Assembly (NCBI GenBank): GCA_964473355.1
Contig: CAYYOS010000056.1
Coordinates: 1-14,937 of the forward strand
DNA from: CAYYOS01 sp964473355
GTDB taxonomy: Bacteria > Pseudomonadota > Gammaproteobacteria > Burkholderiales > REEB80
DNA: 14,937 bases
Direction: 5' to 3'
In this document: positions 1 to 7,118 of the stretch, in pieces
How positions within the stretch are numbered: the first letter of the stretch is position 1
Layout of the letters: each line of letters starts with the position of its first letter
Program-made: the position numbers and the translations under genes
Notes under the pieces: model-generated
What the model was told of the DNA's origin: nothing
Seen by the model: only the letters and a program-made list of their open reading frames with translations
Database searches by the model: none

Positions 1-165
1 CACCCCTCTGTCCTGTTACCTGAGAGATTACGGGAAAACCCGCTGCCCCTTCGGTGGATTAATCAATCGCTCTCCAGAGTTGCCAGCTTCAAAGTGGTCA
101 CTGGGCCTGAGCGATTTTGGGTGTTACGCCTTCGGCGGTGTTCGAAAACACGCTCTCCCACTTGA
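1..165 (-). promoter_or_regulatory. Tandem (two-aptamer) glycine riboswitch
   Basis: Read on the minus strand, two successive glycine aptamers are visible. Aptamer 1 runs from about 160 to 97: GGGAGAGCG opens it, CCGCCGAAGG lies at 138-129 and CTCAGG at 111-106. Aptamer 2 runs from about 80 to 5: CTGGAGAGCG, then CACCGAAGGGGCA at 56-44, a CGGG-AAAA-CCCG hairpin at 42-31, and TCTCAGGTAACAGGACAGAGG at 26-6. These are the hallmark conserved segments of the family, in the right order and with a short linker. Known tandem glycine riboswitches usually switch on glycine cleavage genes (gcvT operon) or control a sodium:alanine/glycine symporter. The controlled gene lies beyond position 1 and cannot be seen, so the expression platform is also outside. 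Confidence 0.93.
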
Positions 166-183
166 GTCTAAATAGCAGGCTAC

Positions 184-212
184 ACTATACCTGGGCGGCC
201 TACGGGACACAA
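184..212 (-). promoter_or_regulatory. Sigma70-type promoter for the riboswitch transcript
   Basis: On the minus strand TTGTGT (212-207) is followed after exactly 17 nt by TATAGT (189-184). This predicts transcription starting near 177, a few bases before the first glycine aptamer. The position between the amtB terminator and the riboswitch fits well. The call rests on motif match and placement only. Confidence 0.6.
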
Positions 213-273
213 GTTTCATCGATGTTAACAACGGCTTACTTCGGCCGGAATTCACAAATGTGGGCACAGGTGC

Positions 274-303
274 AAAAAAATGGGGCGCTAAATGCACGCC
301 CCA
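274..303 (-). terminator. Rho-independent terminator of the torF-glnK-amtB operon
   Basis: On the minus strand a perfect 7-bp stem TGGGGCG/CGCCCCA (303-297 with 287-281) encloses a 9-nt loop and is followed directly by seven T residues (280-274). It lies 38 nt beyond the amtB stop codon and upstream of the riboswitch promoter, so it separates the two transcription units. Confidence 0.88.
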
Positions 304-340
304 AAGTCCACTTCGCTGGAGAGATGTGAAATCGATAGGC

Positions 341-1765
341 TTACTCTACGCTTTCGCCATGTTGGGTAACATCCAGGCCTTCGCGCTCTTCTTCCTCTGA
401 AACCCGTAATCCAAAAATCATGTCCAGAACCTTGAGGATAATAAAGGTCACAATAAAGCCGTAGACCACGGTGGCGCCGACGCCGATTAACTGGGTAGTC
501 AACTGCGCGCCATTTCCCTCGAGCATACCTGCGACGCCCCCGATATCCTTAACCGCAAACACCCCGGTAAGTATGGCGCCGACGATACCGCCTATCCCAT
601 GCACGCCGAAGGCGTCCAGTGAGTCGTCATAACCCATCATGCGTTTCAAAGAAGTTGCGCCCCAATAACAGAAGACACCGGCAGCAAGACCAATTAACAG
701 CGCGCCGGAGGGCCCGACAAAACCCGAGGCCGGCGTGATCGCAACCAAGCCCGCTACCGCACCCGTGGCGATACCTAAGACGCTGGGTTTGCCTTTTGCC
801 ATCCATTCGACAAACATCCAGGTGAGCGCTGCTGCGGCCGTAGCTATTTGTGTTACGGCCATCGCCATGCCCGCGCGGCCGTCGGCCGCGACAGCCGAGC
901 CTGCATTGAAACCAAACCAGCCCACCCACAACATGGAGGCGCCTACTATAGTTAGCACTAAGTTATGCGGGGCCATGGCTTCTCTGCCGTAGCCTAGGCG
1001 TTTACCTAAAACGATAGCTGCGGCTAAGCCCGCAATACCGGCATTAATGTGCACCACCGTGCCCCCGGCGTAATCCAACATGCCCTTGGCAAACAACCAA
1101 CCGTCGGAAGCCCACACCCAGTGCGCGATCGGCGCATACACGGCGAGCGACCAGATGCCAATAAACCACAACATCGCAGAAAATTTCATACGATCGGCAA
1201 AGGCCCCGGCAATCAATGCGGGGGTGATGATGGCAAATGTCAGTTGGAACATCATAAATACTGACTCCGGAATATTGGCCCCGGCCGTTCCAGCAAATTC
1301 ACCGACAGCCATGCCACTTAACAGCATGCGATCAAGCCCACCTATCCACGGACCACCAGCACGGAACGCCAAACTATAGCCGATGATTACCCACAAAACA
1401 GTGACCAAACAGGTGATCGCAAAACTTTGCATGAGCGTACCCAACACATTTTTTTTGCGCACCATGCCACCGTAGAATAAAGCCAAGCCCGGTATAGTCA
1501 TAAACAGCACCAATGCCGTGGCCGTTAACATCCAAGCAGTGTTGCCGGTATCAAGCTTCGGTTCCACCGCAGGCGGCGTAGCCGGCGCTGCAGCAGGTGC
1601 TTCCGCCGCAGGGGCAGCGGGCATTTCCGCCGCAGGCGCCGGCATTGCTGCGGGGGCATCCATCGCGGGCGCCGCTGGGGCGGGAGCTGGAGCTTCTTGC
1701 GCTACGCTGTAGCCATGTAATGTCAACCCGCCTAAGAGGGTGAGCAGACTTAGTAATTTTCTCAT
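341..1765 (-). CDS. amtB: Ammonium transporter AmtB
   Basis: Inner-membrane Amt/Mep/Rh channel for ammonium uptake, normally gated by binding of the PII protein GlnK. The 474-residue product has a signal peptide (residues 1 to about 23), an unusual Ala/Pro-rich stretch (about 24-67), and then the Amt core starting at GNTAWMLTATALVLFMTIPG. The twin pore histidines are present as H239 (GGTVVHINAG) and H389 (DAFGVHGIGG). The start was set at 1765 because AGGGAGA lies 5 nt upstream and the signal peptide begins there; an in-frame ATG at 1801 would lie inside glnK and add 12 residues without a better ribosome site. It follows glnK by 10 nt and ends before a clear terminator, as last gene of a torF-glnK-amtB operon. 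Confidence 0.97.
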   Translation of the reverse strand: MRKLLSLLTLLGGLTLHGYSVAQEAPAPAPAAPAMDAPAAMPAPAAEMPAAPAAEAPAAAPATPPAVEPKLDTGNTAWMLTATALVLFMTIPGLALFYGGMVRKKNVLGTLMQSFAITCLVTVLWVIIGYSLAFRAGGPWIGGLDRMLLSGMAVGEFAGTAGANIPESVFMMFQLTFAIITPALIAGAFADRMKFSAMLWFIGIWSLAVYAPIAHWVWASDGWLFAKGMLDYAGGTVVHINAGIAGLAAAIVLGKRLGYGREAMAPHNLVLTIVGASMLWVGWFGFNAGSAVAADGRAGMAMAVTQIATAAAALTWMFVEWMAKGKPSVLGIATGAVAGLVAITPASGFVGPSGALLIGLAAGVFCYWGATSLKRMMGYDDSLDAFGVHGIGGIVGAILTGVFAVKDIGGVAGMLEGNGAQLTTQLIGVGATVVYGFIVTFIILKVLDMIFGLRVSEEEEREGLDVTQHGESVE

Positions 1766-1770
1766 CGCGT

Positions 1771-1777
1771 TCTCCCT
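1771..1777 (-). promoter_or_regulatory. Ribosome binding site that sets the amtB start
   Basis: AGGGAGA on the minus strand lies 5 nt before the ATG at 1765 and overlaps the TAG stop of glnK (1778-1776). This favours translational coupling of amtB to glnK and rejects the upstream ATG at 1801. Confidence 0.75.
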
Positions 1778-2114
1778 ATAACGCATCAGGACCGGTTTCA
1801 CCGGTGCGGATGCGTATCACTTGTTCAAGATTAAAAACGAAGACTTTGCCATCGCCGATTTTTCCAGTGTTGGCGGATTTCTCAATCGCTTCCAAAACCT
1901 GATCGAGCATATCCGCCCGTATGGCTGCTTCAATTTTAACTTTGGGGAGAAAATCGACCACATACTCCGCGCCTCGATAGAGCTCGGTGTGGCCTTTTTG
2001 TCTGCCAAAACCCTTAACTTCGGTAACCGTGATGCCCTGCACGCCTATCGCTGAAAGGGCTTCACGCACTTCGTCAAGCTTAAACGGCTTGATGATAGCG
2101 GTGACCAGTTTCAT
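1776..2114 (-). CDS. glnK: Nitrogen regulatory protein P-II (GlnK)
   Basis: PII signal-transduction protein of 112 residues, the usual family length. It senses 2-oxoglutarate and ATP/ADP, is uridylylated by GlnD, and as GlnK plugs the AmtB channel when ammonium is plentiful. The N-terminus MKLVTAIIKPFKLDEVREAL is diagnostic. The T-loop segment (about 37-55) carries Y51 in RGAEYVVDF, the uridylylation site. The nucleotide-binding signature TGKIGDGKVFV follows, and the C-terminal RIRTGE is typical. AAGGAGA precedes the ATG at 2114. Neighbourhood (amtB 10 nt downstream) makes GlnK more likely than GlnB. Expression should follow the sigma54/NtrC promoter upstream of torF. Confidence 0.97.
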   Translation of the reverse strand: MKLVTAIIKPFKLDEVREALSAIGVQGITVTEVKGFGRQKGHTELYRGAEYVVDFLPKVKIEAAIRADMLDQVLEAIEKSANTGKIGDGKVFVFNLEQVIRIRTGETGPDAL

Positions 2115-2148
2115 ATTTTCTCCTTGAATAGTTATTATGAGCTGCCAA

Positions 2149-2946
2149 TTAAAATGTTTTGCCTACTGAAAGAATCACGCGGCTATCTGACAGCGTCTTG
2201 GTCTCACCGCTGGCATTGAAGCGGTAGTAAGCTTTATCCGCATCGGTATCAACGTAAGCTAAACCTACGGTTACGCCACCCCATTCTTTAGGTAGCTCTT
2301 TGGTGATCCCGATTTTCCAATCTGTGTAATCCAAATTTTTATAGTGACGAACTTTCTGATGGCCGATGTGCGCTACCAAATTAAGTTTTTCCATGATCTC
2401 GTAGGTAACGTTAGCTTCAATATAACCCGAGCCTTTTGAATCCCCATTTGCTGCATCACAGACACCGGTATTAAAGTTGCAAGGTTGGAAACCAGTGTTG
2501 CTAACGCCAAAGTAATCGGTCAGGGTATGGGAATATTTAAGATTTAACCATTTCCAAGTAATGCCGGCATACGCTTCTAAGGTGTTGAACTTGTCGTTCG
2601 GGCTGGATACCGCGGTTTTGCCACCGGGATAATAGTATTGTAATAAGCCCACGTTGTAACTCAAATCATCATTGATTTTGCCGTTGTAGCCACCATAAAA
2701 ATCCCACTCCATGTTAGCATTAGGATAAGTATTGCTGCTGACATTAGAAGCCCAGGTGCCCAAGTACAATCCGCTGGAATGGGTATAATCAAAACCACCT
2801 TGTATGGCGGGGCGCTCCCAAGTTTGGGAAATCCCGCGGAACGCGTATTCTGAGACTAAGCTGACATTTCCCGTTATCTCAGCTGAGGCCACGCTTGCTG
2901 CGACCAGACCTAGGCCAACGAAGACAGTAGAGTAAGATTTTTTCAT
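2149..2946 (-). CDS. TorF family putative outer-membrane porin
   Basis: Predicted outer-membrane beta-barrel protein of 265 residues in the TorF/TIGR02001 group. A signal peptide ends at ASA-EITGN (cleavage near residue 22). The characteristic opening ITGNVSLVSEYAFRGISQT and the following alternating amphipathic strands rich in Tyr, Trp and Gly are typical, and the protein ends in a terminal Phe, the usual barrel-assembly signal. The start is supported by AAAGGA 8 nt upstream of the ATG. It is the first gene behind a sigma54/NtrC promoter and lies 34 nt before glnK, so it is probably induced in nitrogen limitation. A role as an outer-membrane route for ammonium or another nitrogen source is inference; the family's substrate is not firmly established. 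Confidence 0.88.
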   Translation of the reverse strand: MKKSYSTVFVGLGLVAASVASAEITGNVSLVSEYAFRGISQTWERPAIQGGFDYTHSSGLYLGTWASNVSSNTYPNANMEWDFYGGYNGKINDDLSYNVGLLQYYYPGGKTAVSSPNDKFNTLEAYAGITWKWLNLKYSHTLTDYFGVSNTGFQPCNFNTGVCDAANGDSKGSGYIEANVTYEIMEKLNLVAHIGHQKVRHYKNLDYTDWKIGITKELPKEWGGVTVGLAYVDTDADKAYYRFNASGETKTLSDSRVILSVGKTF

Positions 2947-3010
2947 GGGGGCATCCTTTAATAAAAGTTATATGAATTTTTTATTGCTAAACCGTAACAC
3001 CTAAGCGTAA

Positions 3011-3026
3011 AGCAACCAGCGTGCCA
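3011..3026 (-). promoter_or_regulatory. Sigma54 (RpoN) promoter for torF-glnK-amtB
   Basis: The minus strand reads TGGCACGCTGGTTGCT (3026-3011), a full match to the -24/-12 consensus TGGCACG-N4-TTGCW. Predicted transcription start is close to 3000, giving a leader of about 54 nt before the torF ATG. Sigma54 control of glnK-amtB is well established in proteobacteria. Confidence 0.92.
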
Positions 3027-3086
3027 TATATTAAAATTTATGTTTTTCATAGCTTTATGCCAAGCCTTTTAGTTAGGCCCGCAAAT

Positions 3087-3105
3087 TTGCACCGAGCCGG
3101 TGCAA
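3087..3105 (-). promoter_or_regulatory. NtrC (GlnG) enhancer site
   Basis: TTGCACCGAGCCGGTGCAA is a perfect inverted repeat with 7-nt arms and a 5-nt centre. Its core TGCACC-N5-GGTGCA matches the arms of the enterobacterial NtrC consensus. The centre (3096) lies about 96 bp upstream of the predicted sigma54 start, the usual enhancer distance. An AT-rich stretch (about 3026-3060) between enhancer and promoter could help looping. Confidence 0.85.
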
Positions 3106-3119
3106 GGGCGCGAAAAGAA

Positions 3120-3136
3120 TGCACCGCCGTGATATG
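3120..3136 (-). promoter_or_regulatory. Second, degenerate NtrC site (half-site conserved)
   Basis: TGCACC recurs at 3120-3125, and the 17-nt site it would define is centred at 3128, exactly 32 bp from the strong site. That is the centre-to-centre spacing of the paired NtrC enhancers at E. coli glnA. The other arm (GATATG) is poor, so this would be a weak, cooperatively filled site. The spacing is the main argument. Confidence 0.45.
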
Positions 3137-3180
3137 TCAATAATAGTGTTCCCTTATATTCCATTCGGAAAGGAAATCAT

Positions 3181-3423
3181 ATGAATAATAAAATCCTTGA
3201 TGACATCAGCCGCAAAATAAATGAGGTGCTTGCCAGCAGCCCGGCCAAAGATGTGGAAAAAAATATCCGGGCCATGCTAACAACCATTTTCTCTAAACTA
3301 GATTTAGTTACGCGCGAAGAATTTGATGTGCAGCAAGCGGTATTAATTCGCACTCGCGAAAAGCTAGACCTACTAGAGGCGCGACTCGCAGAATTAGAGG
3401 GCCAACAAAAACCTAAACAATGA
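3181..3423 (+). CDS. ubiK: UbiK family ubiquinone biosynthesis accessory factor (YqiC/BMFP)
   Basis: Small 80-residue protein matching the BMFP/UbiK family in length and layout. An N-terminal amphipathic helix (ILDDISRKINEVLASSPAKD) is followed by a helical segment (EKNIRAMLTTIFSKLDLVTREEFD) and a C-terminal coiled coil (VLIRTREKLDLLEARLAELE). In E. coli UbiK binds UbiJ, is lipid-associated and supports aerobic ubiquinone synthesis. The ATG at 3181 is preceded by AAGGAAA. Its stop overlaps the comM start by 4 nt (ATGA), indicating coupled translation. The order ubiK-comM close to glnK-amtB is familiar from other gammaproteobacteria. A TATATT at 3155-3160 could be its -10 box, but no convincing -35 was seen. 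Confidence 0.92.
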   Translation: MNNKILDDISRKINEVLASSPAKDVEKNIRAMLTTIFSKLDLVTREEFDVQQAVLIRTREKLDLLEARLAELEGQQKPKQ

Positions 3424-4922
3424 GTTCGAGCCTTGCCGTACTCTACAGCCGCGCGCTTTCTGGTATGGAGGCACCGCCCGTAACCGTTGAGGTTCACTTA
3501 GCTAACGGCCTACCCAGCTTCACCATAGTTGGTTTACCGGAAGCCGAAGTTAAAGAAAGCCGCGATCGCGTCCGCGCTGCTTTACAAAATGCCCGCTTTG
3601 AATTTCCCATGAAACGCATCACCGCAAACTTAGCGCCCGCCGATTTACCCAAGGAAAGCGGTCGTTTTGATTTGCCGATAGCGCTGGGTATTCTAGCGGC
3701 CTCCGGGCAAATTCCTAAGGAGCAACTCGCGCAATTTGAATTCGCCGGGGAATTAGCGCTCACCGGCCAATTACGCCCCATACGCGGGGCGCTTGCCATG
3801 ACTTACAACGCCCACGCCAGCGGCCGCGCTTTCGTCTTGCCTGAAGACAATGCGGTGGAAGCGGCGCTAGTGGATCAGGCCGAAGTTTACCCGGCGACTT
3901 CCTTATTAGCGGTTTGCGCGCACTTAAGCGGCGAACAGCCCTTAGCGCGCTATCAACAAAAGCCGACGGCGGCCTCGCCCGCTTACCCGGATTTTGATGA
4001 AGTTAAAGGCCAGGCGTTCGCCAAACGCGCCTTAGAAGTGGCTGCAGCCGGCGGGCATAGCGTACTAATGTCGGGCCCGCCCGGTACCGGAAAATCGATG
4101 CTCGCACAGCGCTTTGTCGGGATTCTGCCACCCATGAGCGAAGCAGAAGCTTTGGAATCAGCGGCTTTAATCTCTTTAGGTAGCGCTGGATTTAAAACCG
4201 AACAATGGCGTTGCCGCCCCTATCGCGCACCGCATCACTCGGCTTCCTCCGCAGCGCTCGTGGGCGGCGGTAGCAACCCCAGGCCAGGTGAAATTTCTTT
4301 GGCGCATCACGGCGTATTGTTTTTGGATGAGCTACCTGAATTTGACCGCGGTGTCCTAGAGGTACTGCGCGAACCATTAGAATCAGGGCGCATTTCCATT
4401 TCGCGCGCCGCCCGCCAAGCAGATTTCCCCGCCAAGTTTCAACTGATCGCCGCGATGAACCCCTGCCCCTGCGGCTATTTGGGCCATGCTAATGGGAAGT
4501 GCCATTGCACCCCCGCACAAGTGGCTAGATATCGCTCCAAAATTTCCGGTCCTTTGCTAGATCGTATTGATATACAAATTGAAGTGGGCGCTATGACTGA
4601 GGAGGAATTAACCCAACTCCCCGCTGGCGAATCCAGCGCCGAAATCCAAGGCCGTGTAACGCGCGCTGCCGAAAAACAACTATCACGCCAAGGAAAGTAT
4701 AATTTGCACTTAACGACTAAAGAGATAGACCGCTACTGCGCATTAGAAGAATCCGGCGTGAATTTAATTAAGCAAGCTATCGCGAAACTTAATCTTTCCG
4801 CTCGGGCCTATCACCGCATATTAAAAGTCGCACGGACTATCGCCGACCTGGCAAACAAGGAGTCCATCAGCGCAGCGCATATTGCTGAGGCGATACAATA
4901 TCGGCGGTTTGATCGGGGCTGA
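3420..4922 (+). CDS. comM: YifB/ComM family Mg-chelatase-like AAA+ ATPase
   Basis: The 500-residue product has the full ComM architecture. A Lon-like ChlI domain spans about 20-141 (VEVHLANGLPSFTIVGLPEAEVKESRDRV). The Mg-chelatase AAA+ core spans about 188-395, with Walker A GPPGTGKS at 219-226 and Walker B VLFLDE at 299-304. A Cys-rich insert follows (NPCPCGYLGH...GKCHC), and the C-terminal helical domain spans about 402-497. ComM is a hexameric helicase that promotes branch migration during integration of transformed DNA, and is found even in species not known to be naturally competent. Length and all motifs are intact. It is the last core-type gene before the accessory block and converges with the next gene across 12 nt. 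Confidence 0.96.
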   Translation: MSSSLAVLYSRALSGMEAPPVTVEVHLANGLPSFTIVGLPEAEVKESRDRVRAALQNARFEFPMKRITANLAPADLPKESGRFDLPIALGILAASGQIPKEQLAQFEFAGELALTGQLRPIRGALAMTYNAHASGRAFVLPEDNAVEAALVDQAEVYPATSLLAVCAHLSGEQPLARYQQKPTAASPAYPDFDEVKGQAFAKRALEVAAAGGHSVLMSGPPGTGKSMLAQRFVGILPPMSEAEALESAALISLGSAGFKTEQWRCRPYRAPHHSASSAALVGGGSNPRPGEISLAHHGVLFLDELPEFDRGVLEVLREPLESGRISISRAARQADFPAKFQLIAAMNPCPCGYLGHANGKCHCTPAQVARYRSKISGPLLDRIDIQIEVGAMTEEELTQLPAGESSAEIQGRVTRAAEKQLSRQGKYNLHLTTKEIDRYCALEESGVNLIKQAIAKLNLSARAYHRILKVARTIADLANKESISAAHIAEAIQYRRFDRG

Positions 4923-4936
4923 TAATTTCTTTTTTT
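4899..4936 (+). terminator. Possible intrinsic terminator overlapping the comM stop
   Basis: TATCGGC (4899-4905) can pair with GCTGATA (4918-4924), giving 7 bp with one G-U pair and a 12-nt loop. A T-rich tract (4926-4936) follows. It overlaps the last codons of comM and the end of the convergent gene. The stem is weak, so this is tentative. Confidence 0.4.
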
Positions 4937-6908
4937 AACCTTGTCCACCTTCAGGCTCTGCCACTATATGGACCCTGGGGGCTTCAGTCTTCCGCTGGTC
5001 GCCAACTTTTTTAATGCATTCCCAATCCCAGCGCACCTCGGGCTTTAAAAAATCCCACAAAGAGTGGCTAACTTTTATCTCTTTTACCGGTAGTAATGCT
5101 GGTGTCCATATGTTTTGCACGTAGGGCGTCACCCAAACGCCCGATTTGGCGTTGTCAATAACCAACCGATGCTTACGCGTGCTTGTATCGTCGAGTTTAT
5201 ACTCAATATAGAATTCCTCTTCCTTGTATATTAATCGCTTAAGTGTTCCAACTAGGGTCCTTGATACATGCAAGCGCCCCCGAAGCGCGTCACAGCTATG
5301 AGCGGGCACGCTCGTCCATTCCCCCCAACGTGACCGGGTGGCGCCGGTAAGCCGCGGCACATCAAATTTTTGAAAGCCATTATTTTTGTAAACAACAATT
5401 GGGCCATCTAGAAGCACGGGCGAATAACGCCCAAGTATTTCAAAAATTGTCAGGGGCTCATCATTTAAAACATACCGCGCATCGATAGAATTATTCTGTA
5501 TATCGCCAAGTGGGGCATGCCATAATAAATATTCAGGTGCTCGTTGAGGTGACCGAAAAAATTTTGCGTTTTGACTATCCAAATAAGGTGTATAGGCTAT
5601 ATAGGATTGCACTGTGGGGCGTGGGGCATAGCTAAAGCCGTTGGCCGCCACATAGCTAATTTCATAAGGGTAAGCATCTACGCGGTTACGCCCAATAAGC
5701 GCTCTTGTGCGTTCGCTTAATTTCTGCGGGCTTAGGCGCTGTTCCGAAACTTCGCGCACAATTGCCGCATGTTCTTGGTAGTGAATTAGTGACTCCAGTA
5801 CGATTAAGGGCGTCCGGCCGTCAAAATTTTGTTTTATCTGCGCGGCGACATACTTGATAGGAGGGGTGCCACCCCCGTAATATTTCATGTTTGCGCCAAA
5901 AAACAGAAGGGCTGCGGCAATCAGCAAATAATGCTTGATTAACAGTGGTCCCACGTATAGTACAAAAAGCAAAAAAACAACCAGAAGATAGATAAAAGCA
6001 TAATTTAGGCTGAATCCCTCTCGTGAAAATGTATATTTAAGAAAGGCTAAGACCGATAAACCGAATATCGAATAAAAAACAAATGCCTTTTTTTGTCCTA
6101 CTGCGAAAGGTAAATAAACCACGATCGCAGCAAAGCTGATTAGAAGTATCCAGTTGTTTTGCGGGTTGGTGGTCATGGCGCTCGAGTTGCCAGAAGAAAA
6201 TTCAACTATTCCTCTTAGGTAGGGCAACAACCCCTGAAGATCCTGATAAAAAAGAATCCACGACGCGGACAGCATGACACCTAGGCCTAGAACGGCAACA
6301 ATGGGGCTGAATAATTGGCGCTCGCGTATGGCATAGTAAATTAGGTACGACAAGAAGATAATTAGCGACACGATCCCATAAGTAGATCTAATTAGGAGAG
6401 CCAAGACCACAAATGCCATGGCTAGCAATAAAATCCATACCCGCCGTGTTTCGAGATGAAGTAGTAATAAAATTCCTACCCCAAATACCAGTTTTAGGTA
6501 CATGAAGGCCGGCAATAGATATGATATAAACAACACCAAAATAGGTACGACGAGCAAATTCCAGGGCTTGGGATCGTTAAAGCCCAACCAAAGCAACGAG
6601 CTCACAAATATAAAGTGAATTACCGTGTAAGTGACGTGACCATACAGGAGATTATTTCCTTGCGGTTGTGGCCACTCCAGGAACCCAAGGGGACCATAGG
6701 TAAATAAAATATCCTTACCTATTTGTATGTCGGCGACAAAGAAGTAATTAAAAGCTAGCGCATAAGAAGTGTCTAAACCTGGCCACATAATCGTGGCAGT
6801 ATTGTGCAAAGTAACTACAAAAATAAAACTGCTCAGAAGAAACAGGCTTAAATGATTTGAGTTCTTATTGTTAAGCCGGCTCAATGCGGTGGTGGCTAAA
6901 GTGCGCAT
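4935..6908 (-). CDS. Polytopic membrane protein with large C-terminal domain, GT-C-like, function unknown
   Basis: No family I can name with certainty. The 657-residue product has about ten hydrophobic segments between residues 20 and 340 (for example 21-36, 116-150, 157-195, 202-220, 254-270, 278-291, 302-340). A soluble part of about 310 residues follows, probably periplasmic. The first loop carries MWPGLDTSYALAFNYF and GKDILFTYGPLGFLEWP (41-80). An acidic residue in the first external loop is typical of GT-C glycosyltransferases that use polyprenyl-phosphate sugars, and D46 is a candidate base. The C-terminal part includes a conserved-looking segment PRPTVQSYIAYTPYLDSQNA (429-448). The ATG at 6908 has no good ribosome site. 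Base composition is visibly AT-richer than in comM. It points away from the arabinose operon, so shared function is inferred from proximity only. Confidence 0.75.
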   Translation of the reverse strand: MRTLATTALSRLNNKNSNHLSLFLLSSFIFVVTLHNTATIMWPGLDTSYALAFNYFFVADIQIGKDILFTYGPLGFLEWPQPQGNNLLYGHVTYTVIHFIFVSSLLWLGFNDPKPWNLLVVPILVLFISYLLPAFMYLKLVFGVGILLLLHLETRRVWILLLAMAFVVLALLIRSTYGIVSLIIFLSYLIYYAIRERQLFSPIVAVLGLGVMLSASWILFYQDLQGLLPYLRGIVEFSSGNSSAMTTNPQNNWILLISFAAIVVYLPFAVGQKKAFVFYSIFGLSVLAFLKYTFSREGFSLNYAFIYLLVVFLLFVLYVGPLLIKHYLLIAAALLFFGANMKYYGGGTPPIKYVAAQIKQNFDGRTPLIVLESLIHYQEHAAIVREVSEQRLSPQKLSERTRALIGRNRVDAYPYEISYVAANGFSYAPRPTVQSYIAYTPYLDSQNAKFFRSPQRAPEYLLWHAPLGDIQNNSIDARYVLNDEPLTIFEILGRYSPVLLDGPIVVYKNNGFQKFDVPRLTGATRSRWGEWTSVPAHSCDALRGRLHVSRTLVGTLKRLIYKEEEFYIEYKLDDTSTRKHRLVIDNAKSGVWVTPYVQNIWTPALLPVKEIKVSHSLWDFLKPEVRWDWECIKKVGDQRKTEAPRVHIVAEPEGGQG

Positions 6909-7118
6909 CTTATGGGGGTCAAGTGGTTATTAAGTTTGGCACGATTGTAACAAAAAAATCTGGGCGTAAGCGTCTGTTACCCCTGCGCTCATATTTTATA
7001 CGCGGCATTGCACAGGGCCACACTGGACTCCGATTTCTAGTCCAGGTGGGCTACTATCCAAGGTGAAATTATATCCTCATAAAAAGTTATTACCCCCTCA
7101 ACCATTGGCAAGAAACAG
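6909..7118. other. Divergent intergenic region with a strong hairpin
   Basis: This 210-bp spacer must hold the promoters for both divergent membrane-protein genes. A hairpin lies at 7018-7049: CCAC (7018-7021), a bulged A, CTGGACT (7023-7029), a 9-nt loop, then AGTCCAG (7039-7045) and GTGG (7046-7049). It has no T-run on either side, so it is not an obvious terminator. On the minus strand a perfect TATAAT is present at 7073-7068, but no -35 at the right distance was seen. If used, the hairpin would lie in the leader of the minus-strand gene. Confidence 0.5.

Noticed and set aside
117..329. Plus-strand open frame of 70 codons
   Set aside because: It runs through the riboswitch, its promoter and the amtB terminator on the other strand, and the product has no recognisable domain.
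1518..1712. Gly/Ala-rich plus-strand open frame
   Set aside because: It is the antisense of the Ala/Pro-rich segment of amtB; the composition is a by-product of GC-rich repeats.
6937..6952. Sigma54-like TGGCAC on the plus strand upstream of the 513-residue membrane protein
   Set aside because: The -12 part reads TAACA instead of TTGCW, so the essential GC is missing at the right distance.
7018..7049. Hairpin considered as an integron attC site or an intrinsic terminator
   Set aside because: No RYYYAAC/GTTRRRY core pair flanks it and no T-run follows on either strand.
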